A stretch of 64,000 bases of DNA from Bradyrhizobium symbiodeficiens (GTDB lineage: Bacteria; Pseudomonadota; Alphaproteobacteria; Rhizobiales; Xanthobacteraceae). The translations under genes were made by a program, and so were the position numbers. The stretch spans positions 3,970,501-4,034,500 of the forward strand of contig NZ_CP029427.2 in NCBI RefSeq assembly GCF_002266465.3, written 5' to 3'. Under the pieces are notes generated by a model. The model did no database searches and was not told the DNA's origin. It saw only the letters and a list, made by a program, of their open reading frames with translations. Of this stretch, positions 1 to 9,269 are shown in pieces (position 1 is the stretch's first letter; every line of letters starts with the position of its first letter).

Positions 1-1110
1 GCTCGAGATCTCGCGGAATGCCCCGCCCTCGCCCTGGCCCGGCATCCAGACCTCGATGTCATAGGTTTTTTGCGACGAGAAACCCATGTCCCCTGCGCAC
101 AGCGTCATCACGCGATAATGCAGGTCGAGCCGCCGCAGCACTTCCTCGGCACAGGCGAGCATGCGTTCGTGCTCGTCCCTGCTGCTCTCCGGCGTCGTGA
201 TCGAGACCAGCTCGACCTTGGTGAACTGGTGCTGGCGGATCATGCCGCGCGTGTCGCGCCCGGCCGCGCCCGCCTCGGCACGGAAGCACGGCGTCAGCGC
301 GGTGAGCCGCATCGGCAGCTGCTTTTCGTCGAGGATTGATTCGCGCGCGAGGTTGGTGAGCGATACTTCCGCGGTCGGGATGAGGCCAAGGCGCTCTGTC
401 TTCAGCCGCTCCTGGTCGGGCGACGCAAGGAGTTCGCCCTTGATCGCCCAGAACTGATCGTCCTCGAATTTCGGCAATTGTCCGGTGCCGAACATGATCT
501 CGTTGCGAACCAGCAGCGGCGGATTGATCTCGGTATAGCCGTGCTCGTCGACGTGCAGATTCAGCATGAACTGGCCGAGCGCGCGCTCGAGGCGCGCCAG
601 GCCCTTCTTCAGCACGACGAAGCGCGCTCCCGACAGTTTTGCCGCCGCCTCGAAATCCATGTCGCCGAGCGCGGTGCCGAGATCGTCATGCAGCTTCGGC
701 GCGAAGCTGTAGTTGCGCTTGTTGCCGAACACATGGCGCTGCACGTTGCCGTGCTCGTCGACGCCGTCGGGCACGTCGCCGAACGGAATGTTCGGGATGG
801 CGGACAGCTCTTTTGCCAGCTCATCGTCGGCGGCTTTCGCGGCGGCCTCGAGCTGCGGCATCGTGGTCTTGAGCTCGGCAACTTCGGCCATCAGCTTGGC
901 CGCGCGCGCCTCGTCCTTCGCTTTCTTCGCGTCGCCGATTTCCTTGGAGGCCGCATTGCGCCGCGCCTGCGCCTGCTCGGACGCCAGGATCGCCGCACGC
1001 CGCGTCTCGTCGATCGCGAGCAGCGCGGTCGACAACGGCTTCAGGCCTCGCCGCGCGAGACCGGCGTCGAAGGCTTGCGGATTGTCGCGGATCGATTTGA
1101 TGTCGTGCAT
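1..1110 (-). CDS. serS: Seryl-tRNA synthetase (C-terminus cut by window edge)
   Basis: Class II aminoacyl-tRNA synthetase that charges tRNA-Ser and tRNA-Sec with serine in the cytoplasm. The reverse strand is open from the ATG at 1110 to the window edge, giving the first 370 residues of a protein usually about 425-430 long. The N-terminus (MHDIKSIRDN) and the charged, alanine-rich stretch at roughly residues 30-100 fit the long coiled-coil arm that grips tRNA-Ser. The class II motif 2 signature (FRAEAGAAGRDTRG) is intact, and the last visible residues (FREISS) belong to the catalytic core. It is the last visible gene of the minus-strand block and is separated from tatC by a palindromic repeat. 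Confidence 0.97.
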   Translation of the reverse strand, partial: MHDIKSIRDNPQAFDAGLARRGLKPLSTALLAIDETRRAAILASEQAQARRNAASKEIGDAKKAKDEARAAKLMAEVAELKTTMPQLEAAAKAADDELAKELSAIPNIPFGDVPDGVDEHGNVQRHVFGNKRNYSFAPKLHDDLGTALGDMDFEAAAKLSGARFVVLKKGLARLERALGQFMLNLHVDEHGYTEINPPLLVRNEIMFGTGQLPKFEDDQFWAIKGELLASPDQERLKTERLGLIPTAEVSLTNLARESILDEKQLPMRLTALTPCFRAEAGAAGRDTRGMIRQHQFTKVELVSITTPESSRDEHERMLACAEEVLRRLDLHYRVMTLCAGDMGFSSQKTYDIEVWMPGQGEGGAFREISS

Positions 1111-1121
1111 GGCTGTCTTCC

Positions 1122-1206
1122 CGTCATGGCCGGGTTTATCCCGGCCATCCACGTCCTTGCCGCCTTAGATCAAGCCGTGGATGCCCGGGTCAAGCCCGGG
1201 CATGAC
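1122..1206. repeat. Palindromic intergenic repeat (family A)
   Basis: Imperfect palindrome between tatC and serS. It opens with CGTCATGGCCGGG, contains internal short inverted repeats (CCGGGTTTATCCCGG; CCCGGGTCAAGCCCGGG) and closes with GGGCATGACG. The same design recurs at 47701-47782 and, in variant form, at 31570-31688. This is the usual appearance of dispersed REP/BIME-like elements of Bradyrhizobium-type genomes. It may also act as a transcription barrier between tatC and serS. Confidence 0.75.
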
Positions 1207-1246
1207 GAATCATGGGCTGAGCGGCGCAATGATAGAGCGAAAGGCC

Positions 1247-2059
1247 CTACTCCGCCGGATTGGCCGGCGTGGACACGTCGGTGCCGGTCGTCGCCTGCGT
1301 CGCCGCCAACTTCTTCTCTACCATCGCGACCGCGATGATCGAGCCTTCGTAGAGCAACAGCAAGGGGATCGCGAGCGAGCACTGGCTGAGCACGTCCGGC
1401 GGCGTCAGCACGGCGGCGATGACGAAGGCGATGACGATGAAATAGCGCCGCTTCTCGCGCAGCATCTTCGCCGAGACGATGCCGATGCGGCCGAGCAGAG
1501 TCAGGATCACCGGGAGCTGGAAGGCGATACCGAAGGCGAAGATCAGCGACATCATCAGCGACAGATATTCGCCGACCTTGGGCAAGAGCTGGATCTGTGC
1601 GGTCTCGTCACTGCCGGCCTGCTGCATGCCGAGCGAGAAGCGGACCAGCATCGGCAGCACGACGAAATAGACCAGGGCGGAGCCCAGCACGAAGAAGAAG
1701 GGAGTCGCGACCAGATACGGCAGGAAGGCCTGCTTCTCGTGCTTGTACAGACCCGGCGCCACGAATCCGTAGATCTGCGTCGCAATGACCGGGAACGAGA
1801 TGAAGCCGGCGCCGAACAGCGCGAGCTTGAGCTGGGTGATAAAATATTCCAGCAGCGCCGTGTAGATGAACTTGGAATTCTCGGGACCCGCGACCCACAC
1901 GAACGGCCAGACCAGCACGTTGTAGATCTGCTTGGCGAAGAAGAAGCAGAAGATGAATGCAATGCCGAAGCCGAGCAGCGCCTTGATCAGCCGCGAGCGC
2001 AGCTCGATCAGATGGTCCATCAGCGGGGCTTTGCTGGCCTCGATATCGGCGTCGCTCAT
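1247..2059 (-). CDS. tatC: Sec-independent protein translocase TatC
   Basis: Multi-spanning core of the twin-arginine translocon, which recognises RR signal peptides together with TatB and exports folded proteins across the inner membrane. The protein has 270 residues with six hydrophobic segments. The conserved N-terminal cytoplasmic motif MDHLIELRSRL (about residues 14-24) carries the signal-peptide-contacting glutamate. Its ATG overlaps the tatB stop codon in an ATGA arrangement, so tatA-tatB-tatC are probably translated as a coupled operon. At least one likely client is in this window, the metallo-hydrolase at 55717 with an NRRHLLAG signal. Confidence 0.98.
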   Translation of the reverse strand: MSDADIEASKAPLMDHLIELRSRLIKALLGFGIAFIFCFFFAKQIYNVLVWPFVWVAGPENSKFIYTALLEYFITQLKLALFGAGFISFPVIATQIYGFVAPGLYKHEKQAFLPYLVATPFFFVLGSALVYFVVLPMLVRFSLGMQQAGSDETAQIQLLPKVGEYLSLMMSLIFAFGIAFQLPVILTLLGRIGIVSAKMLREKRRYFIVIAFVIAAVLTPPDVLSQCSLAIPLLLLYEGSIIAVAMVEKKLAATQATTGTDVSTPANPAE

Positions 2060-2601
2060 GACGCTTTGGCGTCCTTGATCGCTTCGGATGGCGCGGTGTC
2101 CTGCGCGACTGCTGCCTGCTCGACCTCTCGGGTGATCACGAGCGGCTCGTTCGCGGCTGCGTGTGCCTCGGCTTCCATGAAGGTCGCAGGCGTCGGCGCT
2201 TCCGGTGTCGTCGGAGTGACCGGCGCTTCACTTGAAGTCGCCGGCGCTTCAATTGAAGTCGCCGGCGGCTCGATAGCTGCAGTCGCAGGCGTCTCGGCCG
2301 GCTTGTCCAGCGCATCGACGCGCAGCGCGTCGCTGACGTCCTTCTGGAGCGAGGTCAGCGGATTGTTGCTGGTGAAGCCGGTCGCGGCTTCCTTGACCTC
2401 GTCAAAGCTCTTCTTGAGGTCGGCCATTTCGGCCTCGCGCATCGCTTCCTGGAACTGGCCCTGGAATTCGGCGGCCATCTTGCGCGCCTTGCCCATCCAC
2501 TGCCCGACCATGCGCAGCACGCCCGGCAGCTCTTTCGGGCCGATGGCGACCAAGGCGACGACCCCGATCAGGACCAGTTCACTCCACCCGATGTCGAACA
2601 T
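2056..2601 (-). CDS. tatB: Sec-independent protein translocase TatB
   Basis: Signal-peptide receptor partner of TatC. The 181-residue protein has the standard plan: a short N-terminal membrane helix (FDIGWSELVLIGVVALVAIG), a Gly-Pro hinge, then an amphipathic helix rich in K, E and Q, ending in a long Ala/Pro/Thr/Glu-rich tail. The tail contains a near-perfect tandem repeat (residues like SIEAPAT, SSEAPVT). Such low-complexity tails are common in rhizobial TatB. The gene sits 87 bases after tatA and overlaps tatC by 4 bases. Confidence 0.97.
   Translation of the reverse strand: MFDIGWSELVLIGVVALVAIGPKELPGVLRMVGQWMGKARKMAAEFQGQFQEAMREAEMADLKKSFDEVKEAATGFTSNNPLTSLQKDVSDALRVDALDKPAETPATAAIEPPATSIEAPATSSEAPVTPTTPEAPTPATFMEAEAHAAANEPLVITREVEQAAVAQDTAPSEAIKDAKAS
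2222..2263. repeat. 21-bp tandem duplication inside tatB
   Basis: Two adjacent 21-base units (GGCGCTTCACTTGAAGTCGCC then GGCGCTTCAATTGAAGTCGCC), differing at one base, encode the repeated Ala-Thr/Ser-Glu-Ala-Pro segment of the TatB tail. A more diverged third unit follows. In-frame slippage expansion of a disordered tail is the simplest reading. Confidence 0.8.
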
Positions 2602-2688
2602 GAGGTCTTCCGTTCACGCGAAGCCGCAGCCGGCCAAATCCCTTGCGCGCAGGATCGGGCCGCACCCGCGTCTCGCGTGCTTTCCGGC

Positions 2689-2922
2689 TCAGACGGCCTT
2701 GCTGCCGACGTCGGACCGCGCCGCGGTCGGCGCATTGTTGTGCTCGATGGACTTCGCCGGCTCGGGCTTCTCGGCGGGCTTGTCATCGTCCTGCATGCCC
2801 TTCTTGAACGCCTTGATGCCCTGCGCCACGTCGCCCATCAGATCCGAAATCTTGCCGCGGCCGAACAGAAGCAGGACCACTGCGATCACCAGGATCCAGT
2901 GCCAAATGCTGAGTGAACCCAT
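2689..2922 (-). CDS. tatA: Sec-independent protein translocase TatA
   Basis: Pore-forming subunit of the Tat pathway. I use the ATG at 2922, which gives 77 residues beginning MGSLSIWHWILV, the usual TatA N-terminus; an in-frame ATG 15 bases upstream would add only MEGCR. A single membrane helix is followed by the FG hinge (LLFGRGKI) and an amphipathic helix (DLMGDVAQGIKAFKKGM), then a charged tail. It is the first gene of the tatABC operon. The roughly 150 bases upstream, before scpB ends, should hold a promoter, but I cannot point to convincing boxes. Confidence 0.97.
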   Translation of the reverse strand: MGSLSIWHWILVIAVVLLLFGRGKISDLMGDVAQGIKAFKKGMQDDDKPAEKPEPAKSIEHNNAPTAARSDVGSKAV

Positions 2923-3089
2923 CCTGCAACCCTCCAAACGCGCATGGCCGGGGACCCGGCCGATCTTCTCCGAAACCTAGGCTCGGCAGGTGTCAAAAAC
3001 AAGGACCTAGGCAGTGCCAATTCGCTGTTGGCACTACGTAATCTTGCTAGTGTTAACCGGTCGCAGGGGGCCGGTAAAACGCCGGGGCC

Positions 3090-3854
3090 TCACTCTTCGG
3101 TGCCGCCTTCGCCGCCACCCTCATGGCCGCCTTCCGGCGCTTCTTCCGGGGTCTCGGGCTCGACCGCGGGCGCCAGCGCCAGATCGAGGTCCTCGCCCGG
3201 TTCCAGGGGATCCTCGTCTTCACGCAGCTGCGGGTCGTCCGACGGCGTCGGTACGCTGAATCCGGTCGGCAGGCGCGAATCCAGCAGGCCCGTGCCCTTC
3301 AGCTCCTCGAGGCCCGGCAGATCGCCGAGCTGTTCCAGGGTGAACTGCGACAGGAAGTCCTCGGTGGTTCCGAAGGTCAGCGGACGGCCGGGCGTCTTGC
3401 GCCGGCCGCGCGGCTTGATCCAGCCGGTCTCCAGCAGCACGTCGAGCGTGCCCTTCGAGGTGACGACGCCGCGGATCTCCTCGATCTCGGCGCGCGTCAC
3501 AGGCTGGTGATAGGCAATGATCGCCAGCACTTCGATCGCCGCGCGCGACAGGCGGCGGGTCTCGGTGCTCTCCCGCGTCATCAGCCAGGCGAGATCGCCG
3601 GCTGTGCGGAAGGTCCATTTGTTGGCGACGCGAACGAGATTCACCCCGCGCAACGAATAGTCCGCCTGCAATTGCTCGAGCGCGGCCTTGACGTCGACGC
3701 CCTCGGGCATGCGCTTGGCCAGCGTCGCGGTGTCCAGCGGTTCACTCGAAGCAAACAGCAGCGCTTCCAGCAGCCGCAATTCCTCGGGACGCGCCTGGGT
3801 TTCGTTCTCCATCGGCTCGGCCTCTTCTACCCGCACTTCAGCCAGGCTTGCCAT
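3090..3854 (-). CDS. scpB: Segregation and condensation protein ScpB
   Basis: Winged-helix kite subunit that joins ScpA and SMC in the bacterial condensin and helps compact and segregate chromosomes. The reading frame is open from a GTG at 3875, but the ATG at 3854 (MASLAEVRVEE) has a strong ribosome site, AGAAGGAG, eight bases upstream, so I start there (254 residues). The family core is clear: LRLLEALLFASSEPL, then RAAIEVLAIIAYHQPVTRAEIEEIRG and GRRKTPGRPLTFGTT. The acidic Glu/Pro/Gly-rich C-terminus is unconserved. It lies directly after scpA (1 base before the GTG, 21 before the ATG). Confidence 0.96.
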   Translation of the reverse strand: MASLAEVRVEEAEPMENETQARPEELRLLEALLFASSEPLDTATLAKRMPEGVDVKAALEQLQADYSLRGVNLVRVANKWTFRTAGDLAWLMTRESTETRRLSRAAIEVLAIIAYHQPVTRAEIEEIRGVVTSKGTLDVLLETGWIKPRGRRKTPGRPLTFGTTEDFLSQFTLEQLGDLPGLEELKGTGLLDSRLPTGFSVPTPSDDPQLREDEDPLEPGEDLDLALAPAVEPETPEEAPEGGHEGGGEGGTEE

Positions 3855-3875
3855 GGTAGCTTCTCCTTCTTGCAC

Positions 3876-4715
3876 TTAAGCGACCGGCGCATCAGGCGCA
3901 GGAGCTGCGTCCGGCACCGGCTTGGGGCGCCCCTTCCGGAAATAGATCGGCGCAAACGCCTCTTTCTGGTTCAGCTCCAGCTGACCTTCGCGAACCAGCT
4001 CCAGCGCAGCGGCGAAGCTCGAGGCGAACACCGTCGCGCGCTGGGTGGGATCGGCGACGTGCCGGACCAGGAAGTCGTCGAGCACGCCCCAATCGTCCTG
4101 CTCGCTGATGCTGCCGACCAGCCGCTCCAGCGTGGCGCGCGCCTCGGCGAGCGACCACACCGTGCGCTTGGCCAGATGCACGCTCGCCAGCACGCGCGAC
4201 TGGCGCTGGGAGGCATAGGCGGTGAGCAGATCGTACAGCGTCGCGGTGTATTTCGGATGCTTGATCTCGGCGATCTGCTCGGGCTCGCCGCGCGGGAAGA
4301 TGTCGCGCAGCAATTGCTGCCTGTGCATCAACCGGTTGGCGGCCTCGCGAATGGCCTCCAGCCGGCGCAGGCGATTGGCGAGCGCGGTGGCCATCTGCTC
4401 GGCGCTCGGACCTTCCGCGCTCGGCGGCTCCGGCAGCAGCAAGCGCGACTTCAGGAAGGCGAGCCAGGCCGCCATGACGAGATAGTCGGCGGCAAGCTCG
4501 AGCCGGATCTTTCGCGCGGCTTCGATGAAGTGGAGATATTGGTCGGCCAGCGCCAGGATCGAAATCTTGGCGAGGTCGACCTTCTGGTTCCGAGCCAGCG
4601 CGAGCAACAGGTCGAGCGGGCCCTCATAGCCCTCGACGTCCACCACCAACGCCGGTTCATCCTCGGCGAGCTCTGCAGGCCGGCCGGTCTCAAACGATAA
4701 GATTTCTGCAGTCAT
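3876..4715 (-). CDS. scpA: Segregation and condensation protein ScpA
   Basis: Kleisin subunit of the SMC-ScpA-ScpB complex. The 279 residues match the family: the N-terminal SMC-neck-binding region (YEGPLDLLLALARNQKVDL, then ISILALADQYLHFIE) and the helical segment YLVMAAWLAFLKSRLLLP. A C-terminal winged helix (ELVREGQLELNQKEAFAPIY) closes on the SMC head. Its ATG overlaps the nagZ stop by 4 bases. The nagZ-scpA-scpB order is typical of alphaproteobacteria. Confidence 0.96.
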   Translation of the reverse strand: MTAEILSFETGRPAELAEDEPALVVDVEGYEGPLDLLLALARNQKVDLAKISILALADQYLHFIEAARKIRLELAADYLVMAAWLAFLKSRLLLPEPPSAEGPSAEQMATALANRLRRLEAIREAANRLMHRQQLLRDIFPRGEPEQIAEIKHPKYTATLYDLLTAYASQRQSRVLASVHLAKRTVWSLAEARATLERLVGSISEQDDWGVLDDFLVRHVADPTQRATVFASSFAAALELVREGQLELNQKEAFAPIYFRKGRPKPVPDAAPAPDAPVA

Positions 4716-5740
4716 GCCGATGCCGTGTTTGCCCGTGCGATCAATGCGTCCAGCTCCATCCGTGCGGCGACGCGGTCGAGCGGCTGCGGAGCCTTGCGCG
4801 CGGCGAGCGCGGCGTTCGCCCGCTCCAGCGCCCGGCCCGACAACTCAGGTGTCTGGCCGGCAACCTCGCGCATCTCTTCGATGTTGCCGTTGCAATGCAG
4901 CGCCATGTCGCAGCCGGCCGCGAAGATGGCGCGGGTCCGCTCGGCGATATTCCCCGACAGCGCGTTCATCGACACGTCATCACTCATTAACAAACCCTGG
5001 AACCCGATTACGCCGCGAATCACGTCAGCAATCATTGTCGCAGATGTCGTCGCCGGTTGGGCGGGGTCGACGGCGCTAAACACAACATGTGCAGTCATGG
5101 CCATCGGCAGGTCCGAAAGCGGCTCGAACGCGGCGAAGTCGGTCCGTTCCAGCTCGGCCCTCGGCGTGTCGACCGTCGGCAGCTTGAAATGGGTGTCGGC
5201 AGTGGCCCGCCCATGGCCGGGGATGTGCTTGAGCACCGGCAACACGCCGCCCTGCTCCAGACCCTCGGTGACCGCGCGGGCAATTGCAGCGACCTTGCCG
5301 GGCTCGGTGCCATAGGCCCGGTTCCCGATGACAGCGTCGGCGCCCACGACCGGCACGTCGGCCAGCGGCAGGCAATCCACCGTGATGCCGAGATCGGCCA
5401 GATCGGCTGCGATCAGGCGGGCCGACAGGCGCGCCGCGGTGAGCCCAAGGGCCGAATCAGTGTCGTACAGGGTCGAGAAGACGGCGCCCGGCGGATAGAC
5501 CGGCCAGTGCGGCGGACCCAGGCGCTGCACCCGTCCGCCCTCCTGATCGATCAGGACAGGCGCGTCGGCGGCACCCGCCGCCGTCCGCAATTCCGCAACC
5601 AGTGCAGCAACTTGAGCTGGCGTTGCGACATTGCGTTTGAAGAGGATGAAGCCCCATGGGCGCTGGTCGCGGATAAACTCCCGCTCGACGGCGGTCAGTT
5701 CCGTTCCGGATACACCGGTAATGAAGGCCCGCGTGCTCAT
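4712..5740 (-). CDS. nagZ: Beta-N-acetylhexosaminidase NagZ
   Basis: Glycoside hydrolase family 3 enzyme of the cytoplasm that removes GlcNAc from anhydro-muropeptides during peptidoglycan recycling, feeding the pathway that can signal to AmpC-type beta-lactamase induction. The protein has 342 residues. Diagnostic motifs are DQEGGRVQRL near residue 65 and KHIPGHGRATADTHFKLP near residue 170, which carries the NagZ-specific His-Asp general acid/base loop. It sits between the SPOR protein and scpA, in a peptidoglycan and cell-division neighbourhood, and shares a 4-base overlap with scpA. Confidence 0.95.
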   Translation of the reverse strand: MSTRAFITGVSGTELTAVEREFIRDQRPWGFILFKRNVATPAQVAALVAELRTAAGAADAPVLIDQEGGRVQRLGPPHWPVYPPGAVFSTLYDTDSALGLTAARLSARLIAADLADLGITVDCLPLADVPVVGADAVIGNRAYGTEPGKVAAIARAVTEGLEQGGVLPVLKHIPGHGRATADTHFKLPTVDTPRAELERTDFAAFEPLSDLPMAMTAHVVFSAVDPAQPATTSATMIADVIRGVIGFQGLLMSDDVSMNALSGNIAERTRAIFAAGCDMALHCNGNIEEMREVAGQTPELSGRALERANAALAARKAPQPLDRVAARMELDALIARANTASA

Positions 5741-5786
5741 AACGGCCGATTAACCCTGACCCGCGAGGGGGTCAAGGAAACGGCCG

Positions 5787-7328
5787 TTAATTCCTCTGGA
5801 CGAAGCAGGCGGACAGGCCTGCGGACTTCAGGCTGTTGCAGGCGTGCGTCGCCTCCTCGGCCGAAGCATAGGGCCCAGCAAAGGCGCGGTAGACGACGCC
5901 CTTGCCCTTGTCGGTGAGGTCGACGCGCTTGATCACCGGCGAACGGGAACCGAGCACGCTGCCATACTTGCCCTGAAGCACCCGGTACGACGCGGCGGCG
6001 CTATCCTCGCTCTGCTGCGAAGAGACCTGCACGATGTAGCCGCCGCCGCTGCTGGCCGGTGCGATCTGGGTCGGGGTGGTAGCAGCCATCCGCTGCGGCG
6101 GCTCGGCCGCAGGTGCGGATTGCGGGGCCAGCGACATCGGCTGATTGGCGCTGGCATTGGCCGAGGTCGGCGGATTGCGCAACGCGGCCGGTGCATTTGG
6201 CGCGGCAACAGACCTTGGCGCAGCCGTGGGCCTGGCAGCAGCAGCCGATTGCGGCGTGGCGCTATCGGTCTGATCGCCCTTCACGGCGACAGTCCTGATC
6301 GGGCGCGGCGAATTGTTCGGCAGCGTGCCGTTGCTCGCGCCCGGCGGAGGTAGGGCGGACGGTGACACGCTCGCCACCGACGGCGGATTCGCGTTCTGGT
6401 TCAGCGGCGGGAACACCACGCGGGGACCGCCTGCCTTGGCGTTGACGTCGACCGGCGCCTCTTCGCGCGGCACGATCTTCTCGGAGCCGTCCCCGATCGC
6501 CATGCGATCCGGCACCTTTGACGAGGAATCGGACGGCGCCGGCACGATCTTGGTCGGAGTGTTGTCGGCCCTGATGATCGGCGGCTCGCCACTGCGGGGC
6601 GAGCCGACATAGGTCTTGTAGGCGAAGGCAGCGCCCGTGCCGACCACGGCCAGCGCCAGGATCGCCGCGATCGTCATCATGCCGCCGCGCTGCTTCTTGG
6701 GCTCATCGAGCTCGGCCTCCGGATAGTCGCTCTGATACGCGTAGGGATCGTCCGGATAGGCCGGCTCGCGCTGATAATCCTGCTCGCCTGCCTCCAGCCG
6801 GCCGTAGAGCGCATCGTCGTAACGCGCCGGATCGGGCTGCTGATACGGCTCCTGATAGGCCTGTTGCTGGTAAGCTTGATCCTGCTGCGGGTAAGCCTGC
6901 CCCGGATAGGCGTGATCCTGATAGGCCTGCGGCTGATGAACATCAGGCTCGAGCGGAGCGGGTTGGGCCGAATAGCGATGCAGCGGATGAACCGGATTGA
7001 CGGCTACCTGATAGTCGGGCTCCGGGGCCGGCGGCTGCACATTGGCGCGGCGCATCCATGAGGGCGGCCCGGGCGGCGACGGCACGGTCGGCTCGGCGTA
7101 GTCCTGCTGATAGTCGTCTTGCCGATAGTCGTCGTCCTGATAGCCCTGTGCGGGCGCAGCGGCTGCCGGCGGATGAGCGCCAGGCCGCGATTGCGCAGCA
7201 AATGGATCGGTCTGTCCGATCAGGCGGGCGAGCTCGGCCAAGGGATCGCCTTCCGCCTTGCCATGCTGGCTGCCACCGCGACCATAGTCATCGGAGGGAA
7301 ACGGTCTGTCCTGATATCGTTCGGCCAT
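5787..7328 (-). CDS. SPOR-domain membrane protein with repetitive Q/Y/P-rich cytoplasmic region
   Basis: Single-pass protein of 513 residues if started at the ATG at 7328 (MAERYQDRPFPSDD), which has AAGGGA upstream; the frame is open 75 bases further. Residues 1-210 are low-complexity, full of short QAY, QDY and YQ repeats and prolines. A basic patch precedes one membrane helix (MMTIAAILALAVVGTGAAFAY). A long Ala/Pro/Ser linker follows, then a C-terminal SPOR domain (GGGYIVQVSSQQ to CFVQRN) that binds denuded septal glycan. Placement beside nagZ and scpAB fits a cell-division envelope role. The exact function is not deducible from the sequence. Confidence 0.9.
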   Translation of the reverse strand: MAERYQDRPFPSDDYGRGGSQHGKAEGDPLAELARLIGQTDPFAAQSRPGAHPPAAAAPAQGYQDDDYRQDDYQQDYAEPTVPSPPGPPSWMRRANVQPPAPEPDYQVAVNPVHPLHRYSAQPAPLEPDVHQPQAYQDHAYPGQAYPQQDQAYQQQAYQEPYQQPDPARYDDALYGRLEAGEQDYQREPAYPDDPYAYQSDYPEAELDEPKKQRGGMMTIAAILALAVVGTGAAFAYKTYVGSPRSGEPPIIRADNTPTKIVPAPSDSSSKVPDRMAIGDGSEKIVPREEAPVDVNAKAGGPRVVFPPLNQNANPPSVASVSPSALPPPGASNGTLPNNSPRPIRTVAVKGDQTDSATPQSAAAARPTAAPRSVAAPNAPAALRNPPTSANASANQPMSLAPQSAPAAEPPQRMAATTPTQIAPASSGGGYIVQVSSQQSEDSAAASYRVLQGKYGSVLGSRSPVIKRVDLTDKGKGVVYRAFAGPYASAEEATHACNSLKSAGLSACFVQRN

Positions 7329-7469
7329 CGTGATGATGCGTCCCTTCGGGAAAGCCGCGCGCCCCTCGACCAAGGCACGGCCTTCGACCCACAAGGCTTT
7401 CAACCAAGTCTAAGCGATCCGGCTTCTGCCGGTTACCCCCGATATTCCCCTTAGGTAGTTCGCCCCAAA

Positions 7470-9260
7470 CTACCGCATCTCGTTCGGAGCATGGACGCCG
7501 AGGATGGCGAGGCCCGATGCCAGAACCGAGACGACGCCCTGGACCATGGCCAGCCGCGCCTTCGTAAGCTCTGCATCATTATTGATAATGAAGCGTAAAT
7601 AGGGCAAATCGCGCCCCTTCGTCCAAAGTGCATGAAATTCGCTGGCTAAATCATAGAGATAAAAGGCAATTCGGTGCGGCTCGTGGGCGCTTGCGGCGGC
7701 TTCCAGCATGCGCGGAAATATTGCGAGCCGCTTGAGCAGGTCGAGCTCGACGGGGTCGGACAGCCGTTCCACCGCCGACTCAGCGAGCCAGGCGATCCGC
7801 TCGCCGGCATCCTCGGGGAGTTCCGGGAACACCTCCGTCCGCGCGTTGCGGAAGATCGAGTGGCCGCGGGCATGGCCGTACTGAACGTAGAACACCGGGT
7901 TGTCGCGCGACTGTTCCATGACCTTGGCGAGGTCGAAATCGAGCACCGCATCGTTCTTGCGGTACAGCATCATGAAGCGGACGGCGTCCTGGCCGACCTC
8001 ATCCACCACCTCACGCAAGGTGACGAAGTCCCCGCTCCGCTTGGACATTTTCACCGGCTCGCCATTGCGCAGCAGCTTCACGAGCTGGACGATCTTGACG
8101 TCGAGCGCGCCCTTGCCCGACGTCGTCGCCTTCACCGCCGCCTGCATGCGCTTGATGTAGCCGCCATGGTCGGCGCCCCAGACGTCGATCATCTCGGCGA
8201 AGCCACGGTCGAACTTGTTCTTGTGGTAGGCGATGTCAGAGGCGAAGTAGGTGTAGGAATTGTCCGACTTGATCAGCGGACGATCGACGTCGTCGCCGTA
8301 GGCGGTGGCCTTGAACAGCAACTGCTCGCGGTCTTCCCAGTCCTCGACCGGCGCGCCCTTCGGCGGCGGCAGACGGCCCTCGTAGATGTCGCCCTTGGCC
8401 TTCAGGAAATCGATGGTCTCGGCAACCTTGTTGTTGCCGGTCTCGATCAGCGAGCGCTCGGAGAAGAACACGTCGTGGCGGATGTTGAGGGCGGCGAGGT
8501 CGTCCTTGATCTCGTCCATCATCATCGCGATCGCCTTGGCGCGCACCGTGGGCAGCCACTCGGCTTCGTTCTTGGCGAGGAGCTTGTCGCCATGCTCCTT
8601 CGCGAGCGCCTGTCCGACCGGCTTCAGATAGTCGCCGGGATAGAGCCCTTCCGGGATCGCGCCGATGTCCTCGCCGAGCGCCTCGCGATAGCGCAGGAAC
8701 GCGGAGCGCGCGAGCACGTCGACCTGCGCGCCGGCGTCGTTGATGTAGTATTCGCGCGTGACGTCGTGGCCTGCGAATTGGAGCAGGCTCGCAAGCGCGT
8801 CGCCGAACACTGCGCCGCGGCAATGGCCGACATGCATCGGTCCGGTCGGATTGGCCGACACGTATTCGACATTGACCTTGGAGCCGCCGCGGACGCGGCC
8901 GTAGTCGGCGGCCTCGCGCAGCACGGTCCGCAGCGCCTCGGCCCAGGCGGCGGGCTTCAAGGTCAGATTGATGAAGCCGGGACCGGCGACGTCGACCTTG
9001 GCGATCAGGGCATCAGCGCGCAGCCGCTCGGCGATCTGCTCGGCGAGATCGCGCGGCTTTGCCTTGGCCTCTTTTGCCAGCACCATGGCGGCGTTGGTCG
9101 CCATGTCGCCATGGGAGGGATCGCGCGGCGGCTCGACCACCACGCGCGAGACATCGATGCCCTCGGGCCAGTTGGCTTCCACGGCCAGCGTACGGCAGGC
9201 GGCGTGCACGCGCGCAAGCACGTCGGCGAACAAATGCGGTGCTGAGGATGTGTCGGGCAT
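7470..9260 (-). CDS. argS: Arginyl-tRNA synthetase
   Basis: Class I synthetase that charges tRNA-Arg. Length 596 residues, normal for bacteria. The ATP-binding HIGH motif appears as HVGH in NPTGPMHVGHCRGAVFGD (about residue 135). The second signature is VKMSKRSGDFV (KMSK), followed by the DALR anticodon-binding domain near the C-terminus (AFYLYDLASEFHALW). It lies between dgt (9 bases from its stop) and the SPOR gene (141 bases), with no obvious terminator on either side. Confidence 0.98.
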   Translation of the reverse strand: MPDTSSAPHLFADVLARVHAACRTLAVEANWPEGIDVSRVVVEPPRDPSHGDMATNAAMVLAKEAKAKPRDLAEQIAERLRADALIAKVDVAGPGFINLTLKPAAWAEALRTVLREAADYGRVRGGSKVNVEYVSANPTGPMHVGHCRGAVFGDALASLLQFAGHDVTREYYINDAGAQVDVLARSAFLRYREALGEDIGAIPEGLYPGDYLKPVGQALAKEHGDKLLAKNEAEWLPTVRAKAIAMMMDEIKDDLAALNIRHDVFFSERSLIETGNNKVAETIDFLKAKGDIYEGRLPPPKGAPVEDWEDREQLLFKATAYGDDVDRPLIKSDNSYTYFASDIAYHKNKFDRGFAEMIDVWGADHGGYIKRMQAAVKATTSGKGALDVKIVQLVKLLRNGEPVKMSKRSGDFVTLREVVDEVGQDAVRFMMLYRKNDAVLDFDLAKVMEQSRDNPVFYVQYGHARGHSIFRNARTEVFPELPEDAGERIAWLAESAVERLSDPVELDLLKRLAIFPRMLEAAASAHEPHRIAFYLYDLASEFHALWTKGRDLPYLRFIINNDAELTKARLAMVQGVVSVLASGLAILGVHAPNEMR

Positions 9261-9269
9261 GGCCGCCGC

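Noticed and set aside
1181..2980. 599-residue plus-strand open frame across tatC-tatB-tatA
   Set aside because: Antisense shadow of three certain genes; Arg/Glu/His-rich composition typical of the opposite frame in GC-rich DNA.
3123..4700. 525-residue plus-strand open frame over scpB-scpA
   Set aside because: Antisense to well-supported genes and without any conserved motif.
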